IMG/VR virus record: IMGVR_UViG_3300048818_000025 | Span: 1-55,830 of that record | DNA: 55,830 bases | Strand: one strand, 5' to 3' | Source of the DNA: a virus | In this document: piece by piece, positions 48,846-55,744 of the stretch | Layout: every line of letters starts with the position of its first letter | Position numbering within the stretch: position 1 is the first letter of the stretch | Position numbers and translations under genes: made by a program | Notes under the pieces: model-generated | Seen by the model: the letters and a program-made list of their open reading frames with translations, nothing else | The model's database searches: none | Told to the model about the DNA's origin: nothing

Positions 48846-49199
48846 ATGCTAACATTTTCTGAATTTTGGTCATCCTACCCTAAACGCCTCGGCTCTAATC
48901 CAAAATCAGCGGCTCAAAAGAAATACAATGCACTGGTTAAATCTGGCATTGAACCTGAGCGAATGATAAACTCGGCCAAAGCCTACGCCGATGAATTGCG
49001 CGACCAAAAGAAACTTGGAACAGAGTTTGTTTGCCAAGCGCGAACATGGTTAAATCAAGAGCGCTATAACGACTACGCGCCAGACCCAGGATCAGCCGAA
49101 CGGACTGCCAAAATCAACGCGGATATGCTAAGACGCGGATGGAAATGGAACGGCGCGAAGTGGGAAAAGATCGAAGCCAATATCCTAAGCGCAGGCTAA
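48846..49199 (+). CDS. Replisome-organiser C-domain-like protein
   Basis: 117 residues. FSEFWSSYPKRLGSNPKSAA and FVCQARTWLNQERYND match the DnaT/O-like domain seen at the C terminus of phage replication initiators, here alone. Could load host helicase at the phage origin, perhaps with the DnaA-like protein. Two bases after the HNH stop. Confidence 0.68.
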   Translation: MLTFSEFWSSYPKRLGSNPKSAAQKKYNALVKSGIEPERMINSAKAYADELRDQKKLGTEFVCQARTWLNQERYNDYAPDPGSAERTAKINADMLRRGWKWNGAKWEKIEANILSAG

Positions 49200-49206
49200 A
49201 TCTCTA

Positions 49207-49236
49207 TTGACGCACTTACGCATATCTGCGTATAAA
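49207..49236 (+). promoter_or_regulatory. Promoter with palindrome in spacer
   Basis: TTGACG (49207-49212), 18-base spacer, TATAAA (49231-49236). The spacer holds TACGCA-TATC-TGCGTA (49217-49232), a candidate operator. Reads into the second copy of the two-gene repeat-protein module. Confidence 0.65.
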
Positions 49237-49281
49237 TAATCACCGTGCGCCTCGACGGTCCACTGGGGCGGAGAACTGAAA

Positions 49282-49590
49282 ATGAATACTCACCCAAATC
49301 GTACTAAGCGAACTGGCGAACGTGCCGTTATGGTCACGACTTCGCATCGTGGCGTTTTCTTTGGCTATGCCGCCAAAACGGACGGCGCGATCATCAAACT
49401 GCGGCGCGCCCGCAACTGCATCTATTGGGGAACCGATAATAAGGGTTTCCTGGGCCTCGCCTCAATGGGACCGACCAGCACAGCGAAGATCGGTCCCGCA
49501 GCCGATATTGAGCTTTGCGATATTACTTGCGTGGCTGAGTGTTCCGAAGAAGCCACGAAGGCCTGGGAGACGGCCCCATGGAGCCGGTAA
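49282..49590 (+). CDS. DUF6948-like protein, copy 2
   Basis: 102 residues. ERAVMVTTSHRGVFFGYAAK and GFLGLASMGP, with AADIELCDITCVAE, closely follow the product at 40773. GGAGA precedes ATG 49282. The end (APWSR) overlaps the next ATG, the same junction as in copy 1. Confidence 0.78.
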   Translation: MNTHPNRTKRTGERAVMVTTSHRGVFFGYAAKTDGAIIKLRRARNCIYWGTDNKGFLGLASMGPTSTAKIGPAADIELCDITCVAECSEEATKAWETAPWSR

Positions 49591-50201
49591 TCCTTAAAGG
49601 AGACGCCGCGAAAGCGGCGGCAATTCTTGGCTATGGCTCTGGCTCTGGCTATGGCGATGGCTCTGGCGATGGCTATGGCTCTGGCGATGGCTATGGCTAT
49701 GGCTCTGGCTATGGCGATGGCTCTGGCTATGGCTCTGGCTCTGGCGATGGCTATGGCTCTGGCGATGGCTATGGCTATGGCTCTGGCTATGGCTATGGCT
49801 ATGGCGATGGCTCTGGCGATGGCTATGGCTCTGGCGATGGCTATGGCTCTGGCTCTTATTGGTCCTCCTGTATTGCTTACTTTGCTTCCAAGTGGACTGA
49901 CGCTGATCGCGCTCGATTTACCGCAGCTAAAAAATTAAAAACCAAGATCGCTATCTGGCGATCAACCGATAAAGGCTTGCCGTCGAATGGTGGTGGCAAG
50001 ATTGAACCAGCGGCTCCCGGCGTTATCCATACTGCACCTGGACCGCTCAATCTATGCCACAAAGACACACTCCACGCCACCCTTATTCCTCCGAAATGGA
50101 AAGGCGAGCGGTGGTGGGTTGTGGCACTCCACGGCGAAGTCATTGGTGACGATGAAAAGTATGGCTGCCTGAAACGAGAAATTATTGGCGAATGCCTGTA
50201 A
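49578..50201 (+). CDS. Gly-Tyr/Ser/Asp repeat protein, long copy (DUF7666-like)
   Basis: 207 residues. 38 consecutive Gly-Tyr, Gly-Ser or Gly-Asp dipeptides (about residues 18-93) are followed by YWSSCIAYFASKW and the domain with PGVIHTAPGPLNLC and LHATLIPPKWKGERWW. Copy 1 at 40330 has about nine dipeptides. Gly-Tyr and Gly-Ser tracts of this sort are flexible and adhesive; Gly-Asp pairs recall calcium-binding repeats, but no nonapeptide order is seen. Overlaps the next gene by 10 bases. Confidence 0.82.
   Translation: MEPVILKGDAAKAAAILGYGSGSGYGDGSGDGYGSGDGYGYGSGYGDGSGYGSGSGDGYGSGDGYGYGSGYGYGYGDGSGDGYGSGDGYGSGSYWSSCIAYFASKWTDADRARFTAAKKLKTKIAIWRSTDKGLPSNGGGKIEPAAPGVIHTAPGPLNLCHKDTLHATLIPPKWKGERWWVVALHGEVIGDDEKYGCLKREIIGECL
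49629..49856 (+). repeat. Hexamer coding repeat (GGCTAT, GGCTCT, GGCGAT)
   Basis: 38 in-frame hexamers, 228 bases, all of the form GGC followed by TAT, TCT or GAT. Because the unit is 6 bases, copy-number change keeps the frame. A second frame through the tract is also open. Confidence 0.95.
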
Positions 50202-50572
50202 TTTTCCAACACAGAATCTACCGCTTAGACCTAGTTGCGAATCCGTCTGTCCTTTATCTTTTTGGGGACAACGAACAGCGAGTAGGCCTAGGCGGTCAAG
50301 CCGCTATGATGCGCGGCGAACCAAATGCGGTTGGCGTTTGCACCAAAGCTACGCCGGGTGGCCCGAATGAGTTTTGGGGTGATGATAGGTTTGAGGAAAA
50401 TTGCACCGTTATTGATGCAGATTTAACGCGAGCCTTTAACCATGCAAGGAAAGGCGGCAACATCGTTATTCCTTCCGATGGTCTAGGGACTGGGCTTGCC
50501 CAACTCGACACTAAAGCGCCGAGAACTTTCAAATATTTGTCAGGGCGGCTTTCCAAACTGGAAAGAACCTAA
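50192..50572 (+). CDS. Conserved phage protein (DUF7831-like)
   Basis: 126 residues. LYLFGDNEQRVGLGGQAAMM, then GEPNAVGVCTKATPG and IPSDGLGTGLAQL are highly distinctive of a widespread phage family with unknown activity. Glycine-rich loops suggest a nucleotide-type pocket. Name from memory. Confidence 0.78.
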   Translation: MPVIFQHRIYRLDLVANPSVLYLFGDNEQRVGLGGQAAMMRGEPNAVGVCTKATPGGPNEFWGDDRFEENCTVIDADLTRAFNHARKGGNIVIPSDGLGTGLAQLDTKAPRTFKYLSGRLSKLERT

Positions 50573-50781
50573 TGCCTGCCGGACCTTGGATGGATATTTT
50601 TGCGGTTGAAAAGATGCTTCGGCGCATGGTCGAAGGGAATCAAGCTGCTTGGGCAAAGCGCAACAAAATATCACTCGGCTATGTGAACGATGTTCTCAAT
50701 GGCCGCCGATTGCCGGGCGACAAAATCACTCAAGCCATGGGGTTGGAAAAGGCTTTACTTTGGCGAGTGCCAAACAAATAA
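50572..50781 (+). CDS. HTH-type small regulator
   Basis: 69 residues. GNQAAWAKRNKISLGYVNDV then LNGRRLPGDKI follows Cro-like helix-turn-helix. TAATG overlap fixes ATG 50572; ATG 50590 is alternative. Confidence 0.65.
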   Translation: MPAGPWMDIFAVEKMLRRMVEGNQAAWAKRNKISLGYVNDVLNGRRLPGDKITQAMGLEKALLWRVPNK

Positions 50782-50800
50782 TTGGAAATTGAGTCCGCCA

Positions 50801-51067
50801 ATGAAAATCGAAAACGACACCGCTACCTTTTCTTCTGGCCGCACAGCATATGCGAATCGTGGGATTATTGGGCTATCGCCAGAATTAAATCTTTCCGAAG
50901 GCTATGACGGCGGATTTTGCGCTTGGCCTATTCCTGAATGGTGGAGTGACGAAGAAAAGCGCGCCTGTTTGCAATCTTCTGATATGATTGAGCTTGCAGA
51001 TTACATGATTTCTCAATGGGGAAAGTTCAAAGAATTAGTTTCCGAGAAAGCCAATGATGTCCTGTAA
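50801..51067 (+). CDS. Small conserved phage protein
   Basis: 88 residues from ATG 50801. LSEGYDGGFCAWPIPEWWSD followed by a helix (LADYMISQWGKFKEL), typical of small early phage proteins. Role unknown. Confidence 0.65.
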   Translation: MKIENDTATFSSGRTAYANRGIIGLSPELNLSEGYDGGFCAWPIPEWWSDEEKRACLQSSDMIELADYMISQWGKFKELVSEKANDVL

Positions 51068-51093
51068 TCCCGCAACAACGCCAATAGTTTAGC

Positions 51094-51330
51094 ATGAACA
51101 TCACCAATATCCACGAAGGCCGAATGCCAGCGATGCTTCTAATGGTGTTTCGCCAGATTGAACGCTTAGCGCAGGGCTGCACTCTCGCAACGAAACTACC
51201 TATCTCGCCAGACTACTTTGGCGAGGCTTGCGCGGAATGCAAAGGACACGGCTGGATTAAGAAGGAGCGAGATACACATGCCAAGGCTTTGCCTTGTAAG
51301 GCTTGTGGGAGCGATGGATGGTCTAAATGA
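51094..51330 (+). CDS. Zinc-binding small protein
   Basis: 78 residues. ACAECKGHGWIKKER and LPCKACGSDGW form DnaJ-like CxxCxGxG pairs. N-terminal helix. No family assigned. Confidence 0.65.
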   Translation: MNITNIHEGRMPAMLLMVFRQIERLAQGCTLATKLPISPDYFGEACAECKGHGWIKKERDTHAKALPCKACGSDGWSK

Positions 51331-51408
51331 TGTTCTGAGCGACGAATCATTCCAACGATCCTAGAGCCAATTCCGCGAAGCCTAAGGGCATCTTTAGGAC
51401 ACGTCGCA

Positions 51409-51618
51409 ATGTCATCGAGGGAAATAGCAGCCCTCAATCGCAATCAGCCCGGCGATCATGAAATTCTGCAAGAAGTTGTGGAAATCTGCCAAGCCGAAGA
51501 TATGGCCGACGCAATGAGAACCTGGAAATTCAAGCCGCGAAAGGTTACGGCTAAGACAGCAAAGCTTGCGCCAAGTCACAGGCTAGCTATGAAAAGCGCC
51601 ATTCGCGCGGGGAAATAA
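51409..51618 (+). CDS. Small basic protein
   Basis: 69 residues; acidic first half, basic second half (RTWKFKPRKVTAKTAKLAPS). AGGAC upstream. Its stop overlaps the next start (TAATG). Confidence 0.55.
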   Translation: MSSREIAALNRNQPGDHEILQEVVEICQAEDMADAMRTWKFKPRKVTAKTAKLAPSHRLAMKSAIRAGK

Positions 51619-51776
51619 TGGTCGTAGAAAACATCGGCCTTGGTTTTCATTGGCATAAAATTCGACATAGCTACCAAGAGTTTTATGATCGATGGTCGGG
51701 ACATTGTAGCGGATGTAACGAATGTGTTTGGATTGTTCCTGAAACAGTTTTAGAAAACGAGGAATCTAAACTTTGA
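51618..51776 (+). CDS. Small paralogous protein, copy 2
   Basis: 52 residues. VVENIGLGFHWHKIRHSYQE parallels the product at 45506. The His cluster and CSGCNECVWIVP could bind metal. TTGA overlap with the NusG-like gene. Confidence 0.65.
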   Translation: MVVENIGLGFHWHKIRHSYQEFYDRWSGHCSGCNECVWIVPETVLENEESKL

Positions 51777-52276
51777 TAATATGGGGTGCCGCTTATACAG
51801 AGCCTCGCAAGGAATTTCAGGCTCAAGGCGAAATAAAACGCTTGGGCTTTGAAACATTCTTGCCGGTCCTAACGCGAACTAAAATGGTGCGGCGCAAGAA
51901 GATGCTTTTATCGGAGGCTGTTTTCTCCCGGTATTTATTCGTGGCATTCGACCCGGCCCACGGCACCTACGGAGCGGTTAAAAGAGCTAAAGGGGTAGTT
52001 TGCCTCCTAGAGAACCAGTCAGGCCCTCAGCGGGTGCCCTTTGAGGCAATAGAGCGGTTCAGACAGGCAGAGCGCGCCGGGCTATTCGACATGACGAAGC
52101 CAAAGATTGATTTTGTCGCCGGACAAGAGGTTAAAATCACGGAAGGCCCCTTTGCAGGATTGATAGCCAAGGTAAGATCGGCCAGCCCAAGCAAGCGGGT
52201 AAAGTTGCTAATGCGATTGTTAGGCGGCGACGTATCGCTCGAAATCAATGCCGAAGATTTGCAAAAGGTGGGATAG
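51773..52276 (+). CDS. NusG/RfaH-like antitermination protein
   Basis: 167 residues from TTG 51773. The N-terminal NGN domain shows WGAAYTEPRKEFQAQGEIKR, LGFETFLPVL and SRYLFVAFD; the C-terminal KOW reads GQEVKITEGPFAGLIAKV. NusG-type proteins bind RNA polymerase and change termination. A phage copy just ahead of the late genes may allow read-through of internal hairpins such as those at 889 and 8168. Confidence 0.85.
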   Translation: MIIWGAAYTEPRKEFQAQGEIKRLGFETFLPVLTRTKMVRRKKMLLSEAVFSRYLFVAFDPAHGTYGAVKRAKGVVCLLENQSGPQRVPFEAIERFRQAERAGLFDMTKPKIDFVAGQEVKITEGPFAGLIAKVRSASPSKRVKLLMRLLGGDVSLEINAEDLQKVG

Positions 52277-52277
52277 C

Positions 52278-52703
52278 ATGGGCATGTTACTATCAATCGG
52301 CGCGGAGAGCGAGCTTACGATTGGAATGCTCACGCGGGAAATGCTGCGCTTAACGGCAGAATATATGCGAGATCATCCGGTAGAATTTGACGGCAATCAG
52401 CCGCCCGAAGGAACTAAGCTATTTCAAAAGCAGGTTCAATTGGAAGTGACAGACAAGATGTTGAGCCAAACTTTAGATGATGTCGCAGAACGCGAGATTC
52501 ATCCGTTGGCCCATGCGTTAGCTGATAATCTCAAGCATATGAAAATCAAAAACTCCTACGCGCTGCACCTGAATAGCGGCTCAAGCGGTCTAAAGGAATC
52601 ATTCCATATATTAGACGGTTTGGCTATGCGTGGTAGGTTGGGCTTTATGCCTGGAACAGATAATAAACTGGCGGTTTTTGATGTGCTTGGCGCGGCTGAG
52701 TAG
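52278..52703 (+). CDS. Hypothetical protein
   Basis: 141 residues from ATG 52278 with AGGTGGGA upstream. Helical, with LMLTREMLRL-like and EREIHPLAHALADNLKHMKI segments. Begins just after the NusG-like gene. No family recognised. Confidence 0.6.
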   Translation: MGMLLSIGAESELTIGMLTREMLRLTAEYMRDHPVEFDGNQPPEGTKLFQKQVQLEVTDKMLSQTLDDVAEREIHPLAHALADNLKHMKIKNSYALHLNSGSSGLKESFHILDGLAMRGRLGFMPGTDNKLAVFDVLGAAE

Positions 52704-52841
52704 CCCCCTTGCATTCCACAAAAACTTAGCTACCATTACTAAATCTGGTAGGTCTATGGCGGCACCGTGCGCAAAGGCAGACTAGCTATCCGCATGTGCG
52801 GATTAGTATGGGTTTCTCGGTTTGAGAGGCCCGATTTATAA
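52704..52841 (+). promoter_or_regulatory. Structured leader before packaging genes
   Basis: 138 bases. ATCCGCA-TG-TGCGGAT is a near-palindrome at 52788-52803, and GGGTTTCTC (52810-52818) can pair with GAGAGGCCC (52824-52832), with G-U pairs, to form a second stem. It may act as a terminator, or a processing or regulatory leader for the small-terminase transcript. Confidence 0.45.
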
Positions 52842-53066
52842 ATGGGGAAACGAATGCGCGAAGCAATCCACCACTCGCCAATTCGATTTATCTCCGATAT
52901 TGAACGGCGCGCACAGCGAAAGTTAGAACGTGCTGCCAAACGCGAGAGCAAACAAGCCAACTATCACGCGAATGGTTTGAATGGCCCTAACGCAATGGCC
53001 CGTCGCGCTAAACAGGCAGAAAATTCACCTTGCGCGTCGCCCTTTCCGCGCAACGCCCGCGCCTAA
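52842..53066 (+). CDS. Small basic protein
   Basis: 74 residues, Arg/Lys/Ala-rich (ERRAQRKLERAAKRESKQAN). No family recognised; may bind nucleic acid. Precedes the small terminase by 86 bases. Confidence 0.5.
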   Translation: MGKRMREAIHHSPIRFISDIERRAQRKLERAAKRESKQANYHANGLNGPNAMARRAKQAENSPCASPFPRNARA

Positions 53067-53152
53067 CCTTATTCGTCCCCCATGCGTAAGGCGGCGCGGG
53101 CAATAAATCAAAGAGGCGTTGATTAAATTGAATTCATACAGAGACAATCAAA

Positions 53153-53563
53153 GTGGCGAAGGGCGGTAAGCGCGAAGGCGCGGGGCGTAAGAAGGGCGCG
53201 CTCACAAAACGCACTAGGGCTATTGCTGAGCAGGCCTTGGCGACTGGGACAACGCCATTAGAAGTTATGCTTGAGAACATGCGACATTTCCGACAGGTCG
53301 CATTAGACGCCGAGCAAACGATAGCTGGTCTTAGCGTTGAGGAAATGGGTGGTGGAAAACTTGAACCAGAGGAACAGTTCAAGCTAATTCTGGCGCAAGT
53401 TAAGAAGGCTGCTGGCCTGCGACAAATGGCCCAAGAATGTGCTAGGGATGCAGCTTCTTACACACATGCAAAGCTTTCTGCGATAACCATGCAGGGCAAT
53501 CCTGATAAGCCATTAAAATATGAACTTTCAATCCGTTTTGTAAGCGCAAAGGCAGACGAATGA
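53153..53563 (+). CDS. Terminase small subunit-like
   Basis: 136 residues from GTG 53153. Begins with AKGGKREGAGRKKGALTKRT, the basic leader typical of many small terminase subunits, then a long helical core. It should recognise the packaging start site on phage DNA. Separated from the large subunit by about seven genes across the closure. Confidence 0.72.
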   Translation: MAKGGKREGAGRKKGALTKRTRAIAEQALATGTTPLEVMLENMRHFRQVALDAEQTIAGLSVEEMGGGKLEPEEQFKLILAQVKKAAGLRQMAQECARDAASYTHAKLSAITMQGNPDKPLKYELSIRFVSAKADE

Positions 53564-53811
53564 AACGCTGGCTCCTAGCTCTCGCCCTACTCGCAAATCA
53601 CTGGATGCTCTTGCCTGCCAATGCGCAGGAGGTTTCAGTAACGCTCACGGTTAATCAAGCTGATCTAGCCTTGGTAAGCAAGGGTCTTGGCGGGTTGCCA
53701 TTTGCGGAAGTAGCCCCGTTGATGAATAAGTTGCAAACTCAGGTCATGGAACAGCAGAAAGCTAAGGCTGCGCCAATTGTCCCGACTGCGCCGATAGAGC
53801 CGCCGAAGTAG
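53560..53811 (+). CDS. Exported small protein
   Basis: 83 residues; signal peptide (LLALALLANHWMLLPANA, then QEVSV). Mature helical part. ATGA-coupled to the small terminase. No family recognised. Confidence 0.6.
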   Translation: MKRWLLALALLANHWMLLPANAQEVSVTLTVNQADLALVSKGLGGLPFAEVAPLMNKLQTQVMEQQKAKAAPIVPTAPIEPPK

Positions 53812-53838
53812 AATTTTATTCTTACCGTCTCGGGCAAG

Positions 53839-53943
53839 ATGAAAAAGTTATTCTACGGTCAAAACAGCACAGCGGAACGAATAGACATGCCGCATGTTGT
53901 CCATCCGACTAGCGGCAATCCTGCTGCTGAGATCAAAGGATAA
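53839..53943 (+). CDS. Micro-protein (34 residues)
   Basis: Begins MKKLFYGQNSTAERIDMPHV. Sits between two late genes with 5 bases to the next ATG. Weakly supported. Confidence 0.4.
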   Translation: MKKLFYGQNSTAERIDMPHVVHPTSGNPAAEIKG

Positions 53944-53948
53944 TCCCC

Positions 53949-54731
53949 ATGCAAGTCTATGACACTCTGCGCGCAGGCGCTATTCATGACGTTCGAGTTG
54001 GACATTCGGTAGTTGCTCCCAACGCGGCTCCGGCTCAATCCGTTCCTAACACCAACACGCTCAAGGCTAAGACGGCGCATGTTCAAAAGCTCAATGACAT
54101 TGGCGCAGATACTACGTTGACTGCGGCCCAAAAGCGCGAGGCCGTCGCGGCTGAGAATGAAAGCTACGCGGCCAACGTGCCGACTAAGGACTTTCATCCT
54201 GATTATGCCGCTGAACATCGCGACCGTCTAGCGGCTATTGCAGCTGATACTTCGCTGACTGATGCGCAGAAAAAGGCGGCGACCGACGCAGAGAATGCGG
54301 ACTATGCCGCCGATGAAAATCAGGACGGCGTTCCCGACGAGACGCAGGACATCATCCACCTGACCCTTAATGGTGGTGAGAAGCGTTCCATCCTCCGTTC
54401 TGATCTGCTGTTTGCGCCAGCCATTATAGCGCGTCGGCAGGCTGATTATCCTGCTTATGCACAGCGCGGGCCGGATAAGAACGGAGTGACCGGGCCTAAC
54501 TCATTGAACTCGGCCAATACGGTTAATTCGGCACAGGCTGGAAGTGGTCAATCGTTTACTGAGCCAAAGCCGGCGGATGAGGTCAAATCTGACGAAGCTA
54601 AGAGTAATGACGTTTACCCCCGCATCGGGGATTATCTGGTTGAGGACTTCGACATTTTGACCGACACCTATACGCAGAAAATCTATGATGCCGCGACGTT
54701 CGCGCGGTACTTCAAGGCGAGCTTGAACTAA
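53949..54731 (+). CDS. Repeat-containing hypothetical late protein
   Basis: 260 residues. Two helical repeats follow each other: LNDIGADTTLTAAQKREAVA and LAAIAADTSLTDAQKKAATD, each with a downstream ENxxYAA. The C-terminal half is polar, Asn/Ala-rich. Probably virion or maturation related; no family recognised. Confidence 0.65.
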   Translation: MQVYDTLRAGAIHDVRVGHSVVAPNAAPAQSVPNTNTLKAKTAHVQKLNDIGADTTLTAAQKREAVAAENESYAANVPTKDFHPDYAAEHRDRLAAIAADTSLTDAQKKAATDAENADYAADENQDGVPDETQDIIHLTLNGGEKRSILRSDLLFAPAIIARRQADYPAYAQRGPDKNGVTGPNSLNSANTVNSAQAGSGQSFTEPKPADEVKSDEAKSNDVYPRIGDYLVEDFDILTDTYTQKIYDAATFARYFKASLN

Positions 54732-54736
54732 GTGGC

Positions 54737-55744
54737 ATGGCGGGACTGAACTATGCAAAATGGTTTGCTCCCGCCACCGCTTTCCTTATCTCGGTCGCCT
54801 TCTGGCCTGGAATTTCAGGCGCAGCCACTTCGCCTCGATGGGCCATCGCTGCCGTCTCTCTCGGCTACTTGGATTGGCGCTTGCTGCCTTTCGTCGCCTT
54901 TTGTTTCTTTGCAGTTGACTTTGACAGCGCCGTTCATTGGGCAATCGTTTGTGCGGCGTTCTGTTGGGGGTTGAATGAAGGACAAGGAACTGGAAGCAAT
55001 ATACGAAAGGTCTGCGCAGCTACGTGCGGAGGCATCGCAATTTCTGGCGTCATTGCCGCCTTCCAATGCTACGGCTTTGAAGGCATTCCCCAACTCGCCA
55101 TCCCAGGCGGATTGTTCCTCAACAAAAACTTCATGGGCGAAGCCGCATGTCTTGCTCTCATCGCCAGTCTACAGTATCGACTATGGCTCCCCGCTCTAAT
55201 ATGCGTTCCGGCCCTGATCCTATCGACGAGCAGAGCTTCCTGGATTGGAGCTATCCTCAGTATTTGCTTTATATTGCCTTGGCGTTGGGCGGCTGGTCTA
55301 TTATTTTTGGCAGCTATTATGCTCTGCGCTGGCTATCTGGCGGGGGTTGAAACGTCGCCAGCCACGTTACTACAGCGCCTTTCACTTTGGCATGACGCAA
55401 TACAGAATTTCCATTGGTTAGGTTCGGGAGCTTACGATTATTCCACCATTCAATACCGCGAACCAAACCTGCACAACGATTGGCTACAGCTAATCTATGA
55501 GTTCGGCATCGTCGGGCTTATTCCTCTCATCGTCGTTTTCATGGCCGGAGGAAATGGCCTGCCTTTCGCTGTGGCACTCTTGGTCATTGGCTCATTCGGT
55601 TTTCCTCTACAGATGCCAGCTACTGCTTGGTTTGCTGCTTTTATGCTCGGGCATTTTGTGGGGCGCGGCCATGATGCGGGCCGAAGTGTTATACGCCCAT
55701 GGCGTCCGAACTGGCGACTTCACAGCCCTTTTAGTCGCGCGTGA
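54737..55744 (+). CDS. O-antigen ligase/polymerase-like membrane protein (Wzy_C)
   Basis: 335 residues with about ten hydrophobic helices. LFLNKNFMGEAACLALIASL, STSRASWIGA and the periplasmic-loop signature NLHNDWLQLIYEFGIVG are typical of Wzy_C ligases and polymerases. Such a phage gene could alter host surface polysaccharide, blocking superinfection or receptor re-adsorption. The 3' end is repeated at 1-108, there with three Arg-to-Cys changes. Confidence 0.8.
   Translation: MAGLNYAKWFAPATAFLISVAFWPGISGAATSPRWAIAAVSLGYLDWRLLPFVAFCFFAVDFDSAVHWAIVCAAFCWGLNEGQGTGSNIRKVCAATCGGIAISGVIAAFQCYGFEGIPQLAIPGGLFLNKNFMGEAACLALIASLQYRLWLPALICVPALILSTSRASWIGAILSICFILPWRWAAGLLFLAAIMLCAGYLAGVETSPATLLQRLSLWHDAIQNFHWLGSGAYDYSTIQYREPNLHNDWLQLIYEFGIVGLIPLIVVFMAGGNGLPFAVALLVIGSFGFPLQMPATAWFAAFMLGHFVGRGHDAGRSVIRPWRPNWRLHSPFSRA

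Noticed and set aside
49627-49938. Met-Ala/Leu-Ala repeat frame through the hexamer tract
   Set aside because: It follows automatically from GGCTAT/GGCTCT/GGCGAT units read in another frame and lacks a conserved downstream domain.
54975-55350. Nested frames inside the O-antigen ligase-like gene (54975-55199 and 55147-55350)
   Set aside because: The second looks like a small membrane protein, but both lie wholly within a strongly recognised gene and lack supporting junctions. Kept only as a note.
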